DNA of 34,721 nucleotides from positions 1 to 34,721 of the forward strand of contig JAZUJK010000018.1 of the NCBI GenBank assembly GCA_045642705.1. The letters are read 5' to 3'. A program made the position numbers and the translations under genes. A model generated the notes under the pieces. That model searched no databases. It worked only from the letters and a program-made list of their open reading frames with translations, and was not told where the DNA came from. Source of the stretch: UBA1227 sp045642705. Its GTDB lineage: Bacteria; Bacillota; Clostridia; Oscillospirales; Acutalibacteraceae. This document shows positions 1 through 7,781 of the stretch, piece by piece. Every line of letters starts with the position of its first letter. Within the stretch, counting starts at the first letter, position 1.

Positions 1-2
1 GT

Positions 3-746
3 TTTGACCGTGCAAAATCCGGATATGTCAATTTGCTTATGCGGCAAAGCCGCCGTCAGCGCGGAGATGATGCTGAAATGGCGAAGGCGCGTCAGACGTT
101 CCTCAATGCAGGATACTATAAAATATTGCTTGACCGCCTATGCGAGATCATTGCGCAGCAGCAGCCGGCAGCGATCATGGATGTCGGCTGCGGAGAGGGC
201 TGGTATTCCTGTGCCGTCACGGCGATGCTGCGTCAAAACGGTATGCAGGCGGCATTATGCGGAATTGATATTTCACCGGATATTCTGCGGTTTGCGGCGG
301 TTCGTGCAAAACAGCAGGGGATTCCGGATGCACACTGGGCGGTTGCATCAGTCAATCATATTCCGGTTGCCGATCAATCCTGTGATTGTATTCTGAATTT
401 ATTTGCGCCCTGTGAACCGCAGGAGTTTCGGCGTATACTCAAACCGGATGGAATGCTTTTGCGCGTGATTCCGCTTGAAAAGCATCTCTGGGAACTGAAA
501 CAGGCAGTTTATGAAGTTCCTTATGAGAACAAACCTGTCGAAACTGCGCCTGACGGCTTCGTATTGACGAATTTTGAACGGGTAACAGCTTCGATCACTG
601 TTCCTGCTGAACACCTGAAAGCATTATTTGCAATGACTCCGTATATCCATAAGACTTCAGAGCGCGATATCGCAAAGCTCGACAGTCTTTCTTCTCTGAC
701 CACGACAGTATCATTCGGCATTTTGCAATGCAAACCGAAAGAATAA
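3..746 (+). CDS. rlmA: 23S rRNA (guanine-N1)-methyltransferase, RlmA type (5' truncated by window edge)
   Basis: The frame is open from the window edge, so the true start lies upstream; 247 residues are visible. The first residues, FDRAKSGYVNLL, match the segment that follows the N-terminal zinc finger of RlmA proteins, so only that finger (some 20-30 residues) is probably missing. The SAM-binding motif MDVGCGEGWYSC and the later NLFAPCEPQEF and FAMTPY segments also match the family. RlmA enzymes methylate N1 of a guanine in helix 35 of 23S rRNA (G745 or G748, depending on the subfamily); which one cannot be told here. Codon use stands apart from the window: I count 9 CCG, 4 CCT, 1 CCC and no CCA for proline, whereas downstream genes prefer CCA. 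It ends at a bidirectional terminator shared with the convergent tRNA-Gly. Confidence 0.88.
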   Translation, partial: FDRAKSGYVNLLMRQSRRQRGDDAEMAKARQTFLNAGYYKILLDRLCEIIAQQQPAAIMDVGCGEGWYSCAVTAMLRQNGMQAALCGIDISPDILRFAAVRAKQQGIPDAHWAVASVNHIPVADQSCDCILNLFAPCEPQEFRRILKPDGMLLRVIPLEKHLWELKQAVYEVPYENKPVETAPDGFVLTNFERVTASITVPAEHLKALFAMTPYIHKTSERDIAKLDSLSSLTTTVSFGILQCKPKE

Positions 747-753
747 GGGCAAT

Positions 754-787
754 AAAAAAATCCGGAACGAAAAGTTCCGGATTTTTT
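754..787. terminator. Bidirectional intrinsic terminator
   Basis: An 8-bp GC-rich stem (761-768 with 774-781, loop of five) is extended by an A run on the left (754-760) and a T run on the right (782-787). It therefore works in both directions: for the rlmA gene on the + strand and for tRNA-Gly on the - strand. Confidence 0.9.
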
Positions 788-817
788 ACACGATAAGGAT
801 ATTTCCAAACCGCGATA

Positions 818-890
818 AGCGGATTACGGGGCTCGAACCCGCTACCTCCACCTTGGCAAGGTGGCGCTCTACCAGATGAGCTAAATCCGC
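818..890 (-). tRNA. tRNA-Gly (anticodon GCC)
   Basis: The reverse complement folds into a full cloverleaf. It has a 7-bp acceptor stem (GCGGATT with AATCCGC), a D arm GCTC...GAGC, an anticodon stem CCACC/GGTGG with loop TTGCCAA, and a T arm with loop TTCGAGC. The anticodon GCC reads GGC and GGT glycine codons. The discriminator base is U (plus-strand position 818). The next bases on the tRNA strand are TATC, so the 3' CCA is not encoded and must be added by a nucleotidyltransferase. It has its own promoter (908-936) and ends at the shared terminator. Confidence 0.96.
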
Positions 891-907
891 ATTTCGAATG
901 CTTGTAT

Positions 908-936
908 ATAATACCCCATCAATTTTTTCATGTCAA
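908..936 (-). promoter_or_regulatory. Sigma-A type promoter of tRNA-Gly
   Basis: On the minus strand there is a perfect -35 TTGACA (931-936), a 17-nt spacer and a -10 TATTAT (908-913). This places transcription start a few bases before the tRNA 5' end, as expected for a single tRNA gene. It is divergent from the infC promoter. Confidence 0.88.
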
Positions 937-962
937 GATACGAAATTCTGCATAAATATATA

Positions 963-991
963 TTGACATTATAATGTGCATGGTGTAATAT
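963..991 (+). promoter_or_regulatory. Probable sigma-A promoter of infC-rpmI-rplT
   Basis: A perfect -35 TTGACA (963-968) is followed by a 17-nt spacer and a weaker -10 TAATAT (986-991, 4 of 6 consensus bases). Transcription would start near 998, leaving a leader of about 120 nt before infC. Confidence 0.7.
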
Positions 992-1024
992 CTTCGTACA
1001 ACAAAGAAGGACATACCCGTTCTC

Positions 1025-1094
1025 ACCTATGTCTTATGGCTCATAGGTCAATACGATTTGATTTGTATTGCGTGGACGAGTGTATCAGTCCGCG
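1025..1094 (+). promoter_or_regulatory. Structured 5' leader of infC operon (three hairpins)
   Basis: Three successive perfect or near-perfect stems lie between the promoter and the gene. They are 1025-1031 with 1042-1048 (7 bp), 1049-1054 with 1065-1070 (6 bp), and 1071-1077 with 1088-1094 (7 bp including one G-U). The last is followed by a short T-rich stretch. In Firmicutes, infC-rpmI-rplT leaders are known to be regulated by L20 binding. Whether this leader is of that class is inference; I cannot match it to the Rfam L20 leader by eye. Confidence 0.5.
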
Positions 1095-1116
1095 CATTTA
1101 TTTTACCCGGAGGTGT

Positions 1117-1656
1117 ATGAACATTAGCACGAACACTAAAAAGGCAGAAACTCAAATCAACGAGGAAATCAGAGACAAGGAAGTAAGAGTTGTAACTGAT
1201 GACGGCGAACAGCTTGGTATCATGTCTGCAAAGGACGCATTAAAGATAGCTGTTGAGCGTGACCTCGACTTGGTTAAGATTGCTCCAAATGCCCAGCCAC
1301 CAGTTTGTAAGATTATGGACTATGGCAAGTATCGCTTTGAGCAGTCAAAACGTGAAAAAGAAGCTAAGAAAAATCAGAAGGTTGTTGAAATTAAGGAAAT
1401 TAGACTTTCCCTTAAGATCGACACACATGACTTTGAGACCAAGGCTAATCAGGCTATGAAGTTCTTGAAGTCTGGAAATAAGGTTAAGGTTTCTATCCGT
1501 TTCCGTGGCCGTGAAATGGCTCACCCAGAGAACGGACTCGTTACCATGGAAGAATTTGCAGAAGCTTGTTCGGAATTTGGCACTGTAGAAAAGGCTGCGA
1601 AGCTTGAAGGTCGCCAGATGCTTATGTTCCTAGCTCCAGTAAAAACATCTAAGTAA
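1117..1656 (+). CDS. infC: Translation initiation factor IF-3
   Basis: IF3 binds the 30S subunit, prevents 50S joining and checks the initiator codon. The sequence has the family's N-terminal part (INEEIRDKEVRVV, then IAPNAQPPVCKIMDYGKYR) and the C-terminal domain (VVEIKEIRLSLKIDTHDFE, then VSIRFRGREMAHP). From ATG 1117 the protein is 179 aa, the usual length. Translation upstream of 1117 in this frame is leader, not protein. Start choice is uncertain: GGAGG at 1109-1113 lies only 3 nt from ATG 1117 but 9 nt from an in-frame ATT at 1123. AUU is the known infC initiator in many bacteria and the basis of IF3 autoregulation. First gene of infC-rpmI-rplT. Confidence 0.97.
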   Translation: MNISTNTKKAETQINEEIRDKEVRVVTDDGEQLGIMSAKDALKIAVERDLDLVKIAPNAQPPVCKIMDYGKYRFEQSKREKEAKKNQKVVEIKEIRLSLKIDTHDFETKANQAMKFLKSGNKVKVSIRFRGREMAHPENGLVTMEEFAEACSEFGTVEKAAKLEGRQMLMFLAPVKTSK

Positions 1657-1680
1657 ATAATTTCAAGGAGGAAATATATC

Positions 1681-1881
1681 ATGCCAAAAATTAAGACACA
1701 TTCAGGCGCTAAAAAGCGTTTCAAGGTATCCAAGAATGGTAAGCCAATGATTGCTCATGCAAACAAATCACACATCCTTACTAAGAAGTCTACTAAGAGA
1801 AAAAGAAATCTTCGTCAGCAGGTTGTTGCAGATAAGACAAACCAGAAGCAGATTAAGAGACTTGTTCCTTACAAGTATTAA
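1681..1881 (+). CDS. rpmI: 50S ribosomal protein L35
   Basis: A 66-aa, very basic protein with the typical L35 opening MPKIKTHSGAKKRFKVSK and the middle segment HILTKKSTKRKRNLRQ. The start follows a strong AAGGAGG site. It lies between infC and rplT in the classical order and is presumably co-transcribed and co-regulated with them. Confidence 0.98.
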   Translation: MPKIKTHSGAKKRFKVSKNGKPMIAHANKSHILTKKSTKRKRNLRQQVVADKTNQKQIKRLVPYKY

Positions 1882-1901
1882 TTAGAGGAGGATAACATAC
1901 A

Positions 1902-2261
1902 ATGGCTAGAGTTAAGGGCGCTATGATGACAAGAAAGCGCAGAAATAAAACACTTAAGATGGCTAAGGGCTACTATGGCTCAAAGCACGCACTCTTTAAG
2001 ACAGCTAAAGAAGCTGTAATGAAGTCAGGCAACTATGCATATATCGGCAGAAAGCAGAAGAAGAGAGATTTCCGTCGTCTCTGGATTACAAGAATCTCAG
2101 CTGCTTGTAAGATGAATGGCATGAATTACTCAACATTCATCAATGGCCTCAAGAAGGCTGGCATTGACCTCAACAGAAAGATGCTCTCAGAAATCGCTAT
2201 TTCTGATCCAGCAGCATTCACAGAACTTTGCGACAAGGCTCGTGCAGCACTCGCAAAATAA
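1902..2261 (+). CDS. rplT: 50S ribosomal protein L20
   Basis: A 119-aa L20, starting MARVKGAMMTRKRRNKTLK after a GAGGAGG site, with the family segments KGYYGSKHALFKTAKEAV and FRRLWITRISAACKMNG. L20 is an early 23S rRNA assembly protein and in Firmicutes represses its own operon through the infC leader. The gene ends the operon at a strong terminator. Confidence 0.98.
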   Translation: MARVKGAMMTRKRRNKTLKMAKGYYGSKHALFKTAKEAVMKSGNYAYIGRKQKKRDFRRLWITRISAACKMNGMNYSTFINGLKKAGIDLNRKMLSEIAISDPAAFTELCDKARAALAK

Positions 2262-2270
2262 TTAAAGACT

Positions 2271-2316
2271 ACACGCCCGTACGCTCCTGCGTACGCGGGC
2301 GTGTCTTTTGCTTTTT
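2271..2316 (+). terminator. Intrinsic terminator after rplT
   Basis: A very GC-rich hairpin: the 14-base left arm 2271-2284 pairs with 2289-2304, with a TCCT loop and a 2-nt bulge in the right arm. It is followed by TTTTGCTTTTT. It separates the ribosomal operon from the methyltransferase gene. Confidence 0.88.
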
Positions 2317-2327
2317 AGAGGTATTTT

Positions 2328-3122
2328 ATGGAACGCATTACCAGTGTGCAAAATAAAAAAGTTAAGGCATATACTGAACTCGTTTCTTCTGCCAAGAGCA
2401 GAAAGGAACAGGGTCTTTTTGTCCTTGAGGGACTTCGCCTTGTACTTGATGTTCTGCGCAGTGGAAGAGATATTTGCGAGCTATATTTTACTGATAATAT
2501 CTATGAGAATAACAAGGCTGATATAGATGCGCTTATCGCTGCTGCGAATTGCAGCTTTGAGATAAGCGAAGCTGTCAGCGAGAGAATGTCAGACACCAAG
2601 AATCCTCAGGGAATCTTTTGCGTAGTAGCAGAGGATAAGGGTGTGGCTGACATCGACAAGGATGGCAAGTATATCTTGCTTGAGAACGTACAGGACCCTG
2701 CTAATCTTGGTGCAATCAGCAGAACAGCTGAAGCGCTTGGAATAACAGGTCTTATTGTCTCCGGTGGTTGCGGTGTCTATAGCCCAAAAGCATTACGCGC
2801 ATCAATGGGTGCATTACTCAGGTTGCCAGTAATCGAAGTGGCAGACGTTGCAAAAACAATTAGAGATGCTCAAGAACAGGGTATGAAGACATATGCATCA
2901 ACACCTAGAGCAGATGCTAAAAGTATCACTGACGCTGATTTTAGCGGCGGTGTTATCTGCGTTATAGGCAACGAGGCAAATGGTGTAACCCAGAGCACTA
3001 TGGAGAATTGTAAGGATAGCATTACGATTAAAATGACAGGCAGAGCGGAGTCACTTAATGCGGGAGCAGCAGCTTCCATTATTATGTGGGAAATGGTGAA
3101 GCCTATTTATGAGGAATGTTAA
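2328..3122 (+). CDS. SpoU/TrmH-family RNA 2'-O-methyltransferase
   Basis: 264 aa. The N-terminal part (LFVLEGLRLVLDVLRSG) is the substrate-binding domain seen in RlmB/TrmH-like enzymes. The C-terminal SPOUT domain shows motif 1 (ENVQDPANLGAISRTAEALG), motif 2 (VIGNEANGV) and motif 3 (IKMTGRAESLNAGAAASII), which form the trefoil-knot SAM site. The family methylates a ribose 2'-OH in rRNA or tRNA; the target here is not predictable. Closest in kind to B. subtilis YsgA, which also sits near translation genes. Its last codons overlap the start of dprA by 14 nt. Confidence 0.93.
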   Translation: MERITSVQNKKVKAYTELVSSAKSRKEQGLFVLEGLRLVLDVLRSGRDICELYFTDNIYENNKADIDALIAAANCSFEISEAVSERMSDTKNPQGIFCVVAEDKGVADIDKDGKYILLENVQDPANLGAISRTAEALGITGLIVSGGCGVYSPKALRASMGALLRLPVIEVADVAKTIRDAQEQGMKTYASTPRADAKSITDADFSGGVICVIGNEANGVTQSTMENCKDSITIKMTGRAESLNAGAAASIIMWEMVKPIYEEC

Positions 3123-4350
3123 TTACTATCTATGGTTACAGAAGGCTCTCGGTCCAGGAGCCAATAATACTGGACTAATTTTCAGCACCTTCTCTTCTGC
3201 GGAGGAGATTTATAATATGTCTCCTTATGAGAGGCGTATTTCTGGAGTGTTCACACCACTTCAAATTGACCGAATGGAAAAGAATGATATCGAGGACACC
3301 TATAAAATTGTTGAAGAGTGTTCTAAGCGTTCAGTAGATATTATCACTTTTCCTGAGCCTGATTTTCCAGATTTACTTCGGGAGATACAGGATCCACCAG
3401 TTCTACTTTTCGTACGCGGTTCACTTGAAAGTTATTATGACAAGGTACCGATTGCGATTGTTGGAACAAGAAATGATACAGACGCCTGTCGCGCGGCGGC
3501 GCAGGAACTATCTAAAATCGCATCACAATGCGGGTTCTGCGTGGTGAGCGGAGGTGCCATTGGCATCGACACTGCGGCTCACCTCGGTGCGCTTCGTGCC
3601 GGCGCGGATACAATCGCCGTACTCGGCGGTGCAATAGGCGACAATTATCTCAAGGCCAATGAGATACTTAGGAGCGTCATCGAGAGACAAGGGGCGCTCG
3701 TGTCTGAATATCCGCCATTTACAGAGGTATATAAAGCAACTTTTCCAATCCGAAATCGCCTAATATCAGGCATGACAGTTGGAACAATAGTGGTGGAGGC
3801 CAAAAATGTGAGCGGGTCACTTATAACTGCTCATCATGCACTCGAACAGGGCCGTGATGTTATGGCAATAGAGTGGGAGTCGAAAGATCTTCCACCAGAA
3901 AAGCGCCACTCGTCCAAGGCCGGAAACTTCTCATTGCTTGATGGCGGTGCAAAAGCAATTAAGATGCCAATGGATCTAATTACTGAATATATCGGAAGAT
4001 TTCCTGAAACCATTAAAATATGTGAGGATGTTGATCTATCAATTGACCTTACGAAACTTGGGCTTCCGAGGAGAGTTCAGGACAATCAGATACAAAAGAT
4101 TTATGAGAAAAGCGAGAAAGAACGCATCGCGTGGCGAGACAGACATAAGCCACTAAAACGCGATATCGTAGATCCGCTTAGTGAAGAGGCAAAACGTGTT
4201 TACAAAGTGATGCCTCGCGATCCAATTTCAACTTGGGAATTATCAGAATCTCTATGTATGCCAGCAAGTTCATTGCTCGGTGCATTGACCGAGCTGGAAC
4301 TCTATGGATATGTTGAGCTTCTGCCAAATACAAAATACGTAATAAAATAA
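3109..4350 (+). CDS. dprA: DNA processing protein DprA (Smf)
   Basis: 413 aa. DprA binds incoming single-stranded DNA during transformation and loads RecA. The Rossmann-type core is visible as GTRNDTDACRAAAQEL, VVSGGAIGIDTAAHLGALR, FPIRNRLISGMTVGTIVVEA and SGSLITAHHALEQGRDVMAI. The C-terminal about 60 residues (VYKVMPRDPISTWELSESL onward) look like the winged-helix domain often found in DprA. It starts inside the methyltransferase gene with no strong ribosome site, which suggests translational coupling. The genes dprA-topA-trmFO have the same order in B. subtilis. DprA is also widespread in bacteria not known to be naturally competent, so its presence alone does not prove competence. Confidence 0.95.
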   Translation: MRNVNYYLWLQKALGPGANNTGLIFSTFSSAEEIYNMSPYERRISGVFTPLQIDRMEKNDIEDTYKIVEECSKRSVDIITFPEPDFPDLLREIQDPPVLLFVRGSLESYYDKVPIAIVGTRNDTDACRAAAQELSKIASQCGFCVVSGGAIGIDTAAHLGALRAGADTIAVLGGAIGDNYLKANEILRSVIERQGALVSEYPPFTEVYKATFPIRNRLISGMTVGTIVVEAKNVSGSLITAHHALEQGRDVMAIEWESKDLPPEKRHSSKAGNFSLLDGGAKAIKMPMDLITEYIGRFPETIKICEDVDLSIDLTKLGLPRRVQDNQIQKIYEKSEKERIAWRDRHKPLKRDIVDPLSEEAKRVYKVMPRDPISTWELSESLCMPASSLLGALTELELYGYVELLPNTKYVIK

Positions 4351-4366
4351 TAAGGATGGGTTCTTT

Positions 4367-6475
4367 ATGTCAAAACTTATTATCGTGGAGTCACCTACAA
4401 AGACTAAAACAATCAAGGAGTACCTTGGCAAGGACTACACAGTCGTTGCTTCAATGGGTCACGTACGTGACCTTCCTGCAGCTAAACTCAACGTTGATGT
4501 TAAAAACAACTTTGAGCCTAAGTATGCAGTAATAAAGGGAAAGGAAAATCTCGTTCGTGATCTAAAGCGCGAAGTTGCCAAGGCAGACGAAGTCTTTCTC
4601 GCAACCGACCCGGACCGCGAGGGAGAGGCAATTTCATGGCATCTTGCAACACTTCTTGACCTTGATATGAACAAGGCAAATCGTGTTACATTCAATGAGA
4701 TTACGAAGACAGGTATCATGGCTGGTATTGCAAGCCCTCACAAGATCGATATGGATCTTGTAAATGCTCAGCAGGCTCGCCGTATCCTTGACCGTCTCGT
4801 AGGTTATAGATTATCTCCATTTGTATCTCAGAAAATCAGACGTGGTCTCTCGGCAGGACGTGTACAGAGCGTAGCTGTAAGACTTATTGTTGACCGCGAG
4901 GAGGAAATCCGCGCATTCCAGCCTGAGGAGTATTGGACACTCGATGCAAAGTTCATCCCACAGGCTCAGAGAAAGGCTTTCTCAGCTAGTTTCATAGGTG
5001 ACGAAACTGGCAAGGTAAAAATTGCGACAAAAGAACAATCAGATAAATTTTTAAGCAGACTTGATGGTGCAACATACACAGTAGACAGTGTAAAGAAGGG
5101 CATTAGAAAGAAACAGCCAGCACCACCATTCATCACATCTACACTTCAACAGGATGCATCTCGTAGACTTGGCTTCCAGGCAAAGCGCACAATGAAGGTT
5201 GCTCAGGAACTATATGAAGGTATCAATGTTGTTGGTCGTGGACAGGTAGGTCTTATCACATACATGAGAACTGACTCCCTCCGTATTTCTGAGGAAGCTC
5301 GTGCTATGACTAAGGACTTTATCACAGCAACTTATGGTGAGAAATATCTCCCAGAGAAGCCACGTTATTTCAAGTCAAGAAATAACGCTCAGGATGCTCA
5401 TGAAGCTATCCGTCCAACAGATGTTACTTTGACACCAGAACTTGCAAAACCATCACTTTCTTCTGATCAGTACAAGCTCTATAAGCTTATCTGGCAGCGC
5501 TTTATTGCAAGCCTTATGGCTGTTTGTGTTCAGAACACTGTTAAGGTTGAGATCAAGGGATCTACACCTGGCGACAAGGGATATCTTCTCTTTGGCGCAA
5601 ATGGATATAGCGTTAAATTTGATGGTTATACAGTACTCTATGACAACGATGCAGAGGACGGTGAGGAAGCAATTCTTCCTGACCTCACAGAAGGCATGCC
5701 ATTAAAGCTCAAGGAGCTCAGTGGTAACCAGCACTTCACACAGGCACCTTCTCGTTTCACAGAAGCTGCTCTTGTAAAGGCTCTTGAAGAGAACGGTGTT
5801 GGTCGTCCTTCAACTTATGCATCTATTATCACAACAATTCTCTCTCGTGAATATGTTGTAAGAGAGGGTAAACTCTTAAAGCCAACAGAACTCGGTGAAG
5901 CAACAACCGGTCTTCTCCGTGATAAATTCCCTAAGTTTGTAAATACTAAGTTTACAGCTCAGATGGAAACAAGCCTTGATGATATCGCAGAAGGTAAGAT
6001 GGAATATGTCGGACTTATCAGCGATTTCTATGATGATCTCGAGGCTACACTTTCCAAGGCCAAGGTTGAGATGGATGGTGTTAAAATCCAGCTCGAGGAA
6101 GACAAGACAGATATTCCTTGTGAAAAATGTGGCCGTATGATGGTTGTCAAGAGCGGTAGATTTGGTAAGTTCCTTGCTTGTCCTGGTTATCCAGAGTGCA
6201 AGAATACAAGACCTCTTATCCAGGATACTGGTGCTAAGTGCCCAGTATGCGGTGGCGATGTAATTCAGAGAAAGTCCAAGAAGGGCTATACATTCTATGG
6301 TTGTAGCAATTATCCAAATTGTAATTTCAGCACATGGGATGCACCTGTTGCAGGAGAGACATGTCCAGAATGTGGAAGCAGCCTCTTCAAGCACAGAATG
6401 AATTATGTATGTCTCAAGGAAGGCTGCGGATATACAGGCGCAGCACCTAGAAAGAGGAGCACTAAGAATGGCTAA
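4367..6475 (+). CDS. topA: DNA topoisomerase I (type IA)
   Basis: 702 aa; relaxes negative supercoils through a 5'-phosphotyrosyl intermediate. The Toprim domain has IVESPTKTKTIKEYL at the N terminus and the acidic metal site DPDREGE (residues 81-87). The active-site tyrosine is in GLITYMRTDS (Tyr299). The C-terminal part carries three four-cysteine zinc-ribbon repeats beginning CEKCG, CPVCG and CPECG, the usual Firmicutes arrangement. It overlaps trmFO by 8 nt. Confidence 0.98.
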   Translation: MSKLIIVESPTKTKTIKEYLGKDYTVVASMGHVRDLPAAKLNVDVKNNFEPKYAVIKGKENLVRDLKREVAKADEVFLATDPDREGEAISWHLATLLDLDMNKANRVTFNEITKTGIMAGIASPHKIDMDLVNAQQARRILDRLVGYRLSPFVSQKIRRGLSAGRVQSVAVRLIVDREEEIRAFQPEEYWTLDAKFIPQAQRKAFSASFIGDETGKVKIATKEQSDKFLSRLDGATYTVDSVKKGIRKKQPAPPFITSTLQQDASRRLGFQAKRTMKVAQELYEGINVVGRGQVGLITYMRTDSLRISEEARAMTKDFITATYGEKYLPEKPRYFKSRNNAQDAHEAIRPTDVTLTPELAKPSLSSDQYKLYKLIWQRFIASLMAVCVQNTVKVEIKGSTPGDKGYLLFGANGYSVKFDGYTVLYDNDAEDGEEAILPDLTEGMPLKLKELSGNQHFTQAPSRFTEAALVKALEENGVGRPSTYASIITTILSREYVVREGKLLKPTELGEATTGLLRDKFPKFVNTKFTAQMETSLDDIAEGKMEYVGLISDFYDDLEATLSKAKVEMDGVKIQLEEDKTDIPCEKCGRMMVVKSGRFGKFLACPGYPECKNTRPLIQDTGAKCPVCGGDVIQRKSKKGYTFYGCSNYPNCNFSTWDAPVAGETCPECGSSLFKHRMNYVCLKEGCGYTGAAPRKRSTKNG

Positions 6476-7781
6476 AAGCGCAATTGTAGTAGGAGCGGGT
6501 TTCGCTGGAGTTGAGGCTGCAATGCAGCTCGCTCGCAGAGGAATTACGGTTCATCTCTATGAGATGAAACCTGTCCGTTTTTCTCCTGCACATAAAAATG
6601 TAAATTTTGCAGAGCTTGTATGTTCTAACTCTTTTAAAGCTATGCGTATCGATTCGGCAGCAGGCCTTATGAAAGAGGAGATGACCAAGTTCGATTCCGT
6701 CTGCGTTGACTGTGCAAAGCAGTGCAGCGTACCCGCAGGTGGTTCACTTTCAGTTGACCGCGAAAAGTTCGCAGCAATGGTAACTGAGAGAGTTGAAGCA
6801 CAGGAAAATATCATAATTCACAGAGAGGAAATCACATCAATTCCAGAGATAGGAAAAGATGCTGATGCTGTAATTATTGCTGCGGGCCCACTTGTATCAG
6901 AGGCCCTGACAGCAGAGATTGAAAAACTCTGTGGAACATCACTTCATTTCTTTGATGCGGCAGCTCCAATTGTTGCTGGTGATAGCATTGATATGGATCT
7001 CGCATTTTGCGCATCACGTTATGACCATGGTGATGATGACTATATTAATTGTCCTATGAATAAGGAGGAGTATGAGGCATTTTATGAAGCTCTCATAAAT
7101 GCAGAAGGTGCTCCTCAGCATGATTTTGATAAACGCAAGACAGGTTATGAAGGCTGTATGCCAATTGAGGTTATGGCAAATCGTGGTATTGATACGATGC
7201 GCTTTGGCCCGCTCAAGCCGGTCGGTTTGCGCGACCCTCGTACAGGCCATAGGCCATGGGCCTGTTTACAGCTCCGTCGCGAGACCAAGGACGGCGAGAT
7301 GTTCAATCTCGTCGGCTTCCAGACCAACTTGAAGTTTGGCGAGCAAAAGCGCGTATTTTCAATGATCCCTGCGCTACATGACGCAGAGTTCTTGCGCTAT
7401 GGTGTAATGCATAGAAATACATTTATCAATTCACCAAAACTCCTCGGTCCAGACTATCAATTCAAGACTGTACCAGGTCTCTTCTTTGCTGGTCAGATCA
7501 CTGGCGTAGAGGGATATATGGAGTCAGCAGAGAGCGGAATTCTTGCTGGAATTAATGCCGCAAGATTTATAAATGGTGAGGAGAAATTTATTCTTCCAAA
7601 TATCACTATGATGGGCGCTCTCGCAAGATATATTAGTGATGAAAGTGTGGAAAACTTCCAGCCAATGGGAGCAAATTTTGGAGTACTTCCTCCAATTGAA
7701 CCACATATCAGAGATAAGAAGGAGAGATATCAAGCTCTTGCTGATAGATCTCTCGCATATTTTGAACAAGAGGTAATTTAA
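6468..7781 (+). CDS. trmFO: Folate/FAD-dependent tRNA (uracil-5-)-methyltransferase TrmFO
   Basis: 437 aa from ATG 6468, the usual family length; this start follows GAGGAG at 6454-6459 and opens directly with the FAD-binding motif VVGAGFAGVEAA. TrmFO makes m5U54 in the tRNA T loop with methylenetetrahydrofolate as carbon donor and FADH2 as reductant. The segment ELVCSNSFKA holds Cys52, equivalent to the cysteine that forms an FAD adduct in B. subtilis TrmFO. The conserved block PLKPVGLRDPRTG and the C-terminal FFAGQITGVEGYMES are present. Codons around 7190-7340 are clearly more GC-rich than the flanks. It abuts plsX with no spacer. Confidence 0.97.
   Translation: MAKSAIVVGAGFAGVEAAMQLARRGITVHLYEMKPVRFSPAHKNVNFAELVCSNSFKAMRIDSAAGLMKEEMTKFDSVCVDCAKQCSVPAGGSLSVDREKFAAMVTERVEAQENIIIHREEITSIPEIGKDADAVIIAAGPLVSEALTAEIEKLCGTSLHFFDAAAPIVAGDSIDMDLAFCASRYDHGDDDYINCPMNKEEYEAFYEALINAEGAPQHDFDKRKTGYEGCMPIEVMANRGIDTMRFGPLKPVGLRDPRTGHRPWACLQLRRETKDGEMFNLVGFQTNLKFGEQKRVFSMIPALHDAEFLRYGVMHRNTFINSPKLLGPDYQFKTVPGLFFAGQITGVEGYMESAESGILAGINAARFINGEEKFILPNITMMGALARYISDESVENFQPMGANFGVLPPIEPHIRDKKERYQALADRSLAYFEQEVI

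Noticed and set aside
976..1116. Longer infC reading from 976
   Set aside because: These codons cover the predicted -10 box and the structured leader, and the peptide does not match IF3.
6405..6467. Longer trmFO reading from 6405
   Set aside because: It lies inside the last topA zinc ribbon. The family begins at the FAD motif, which follows ATG 6468 and its GAGGAG site directly.
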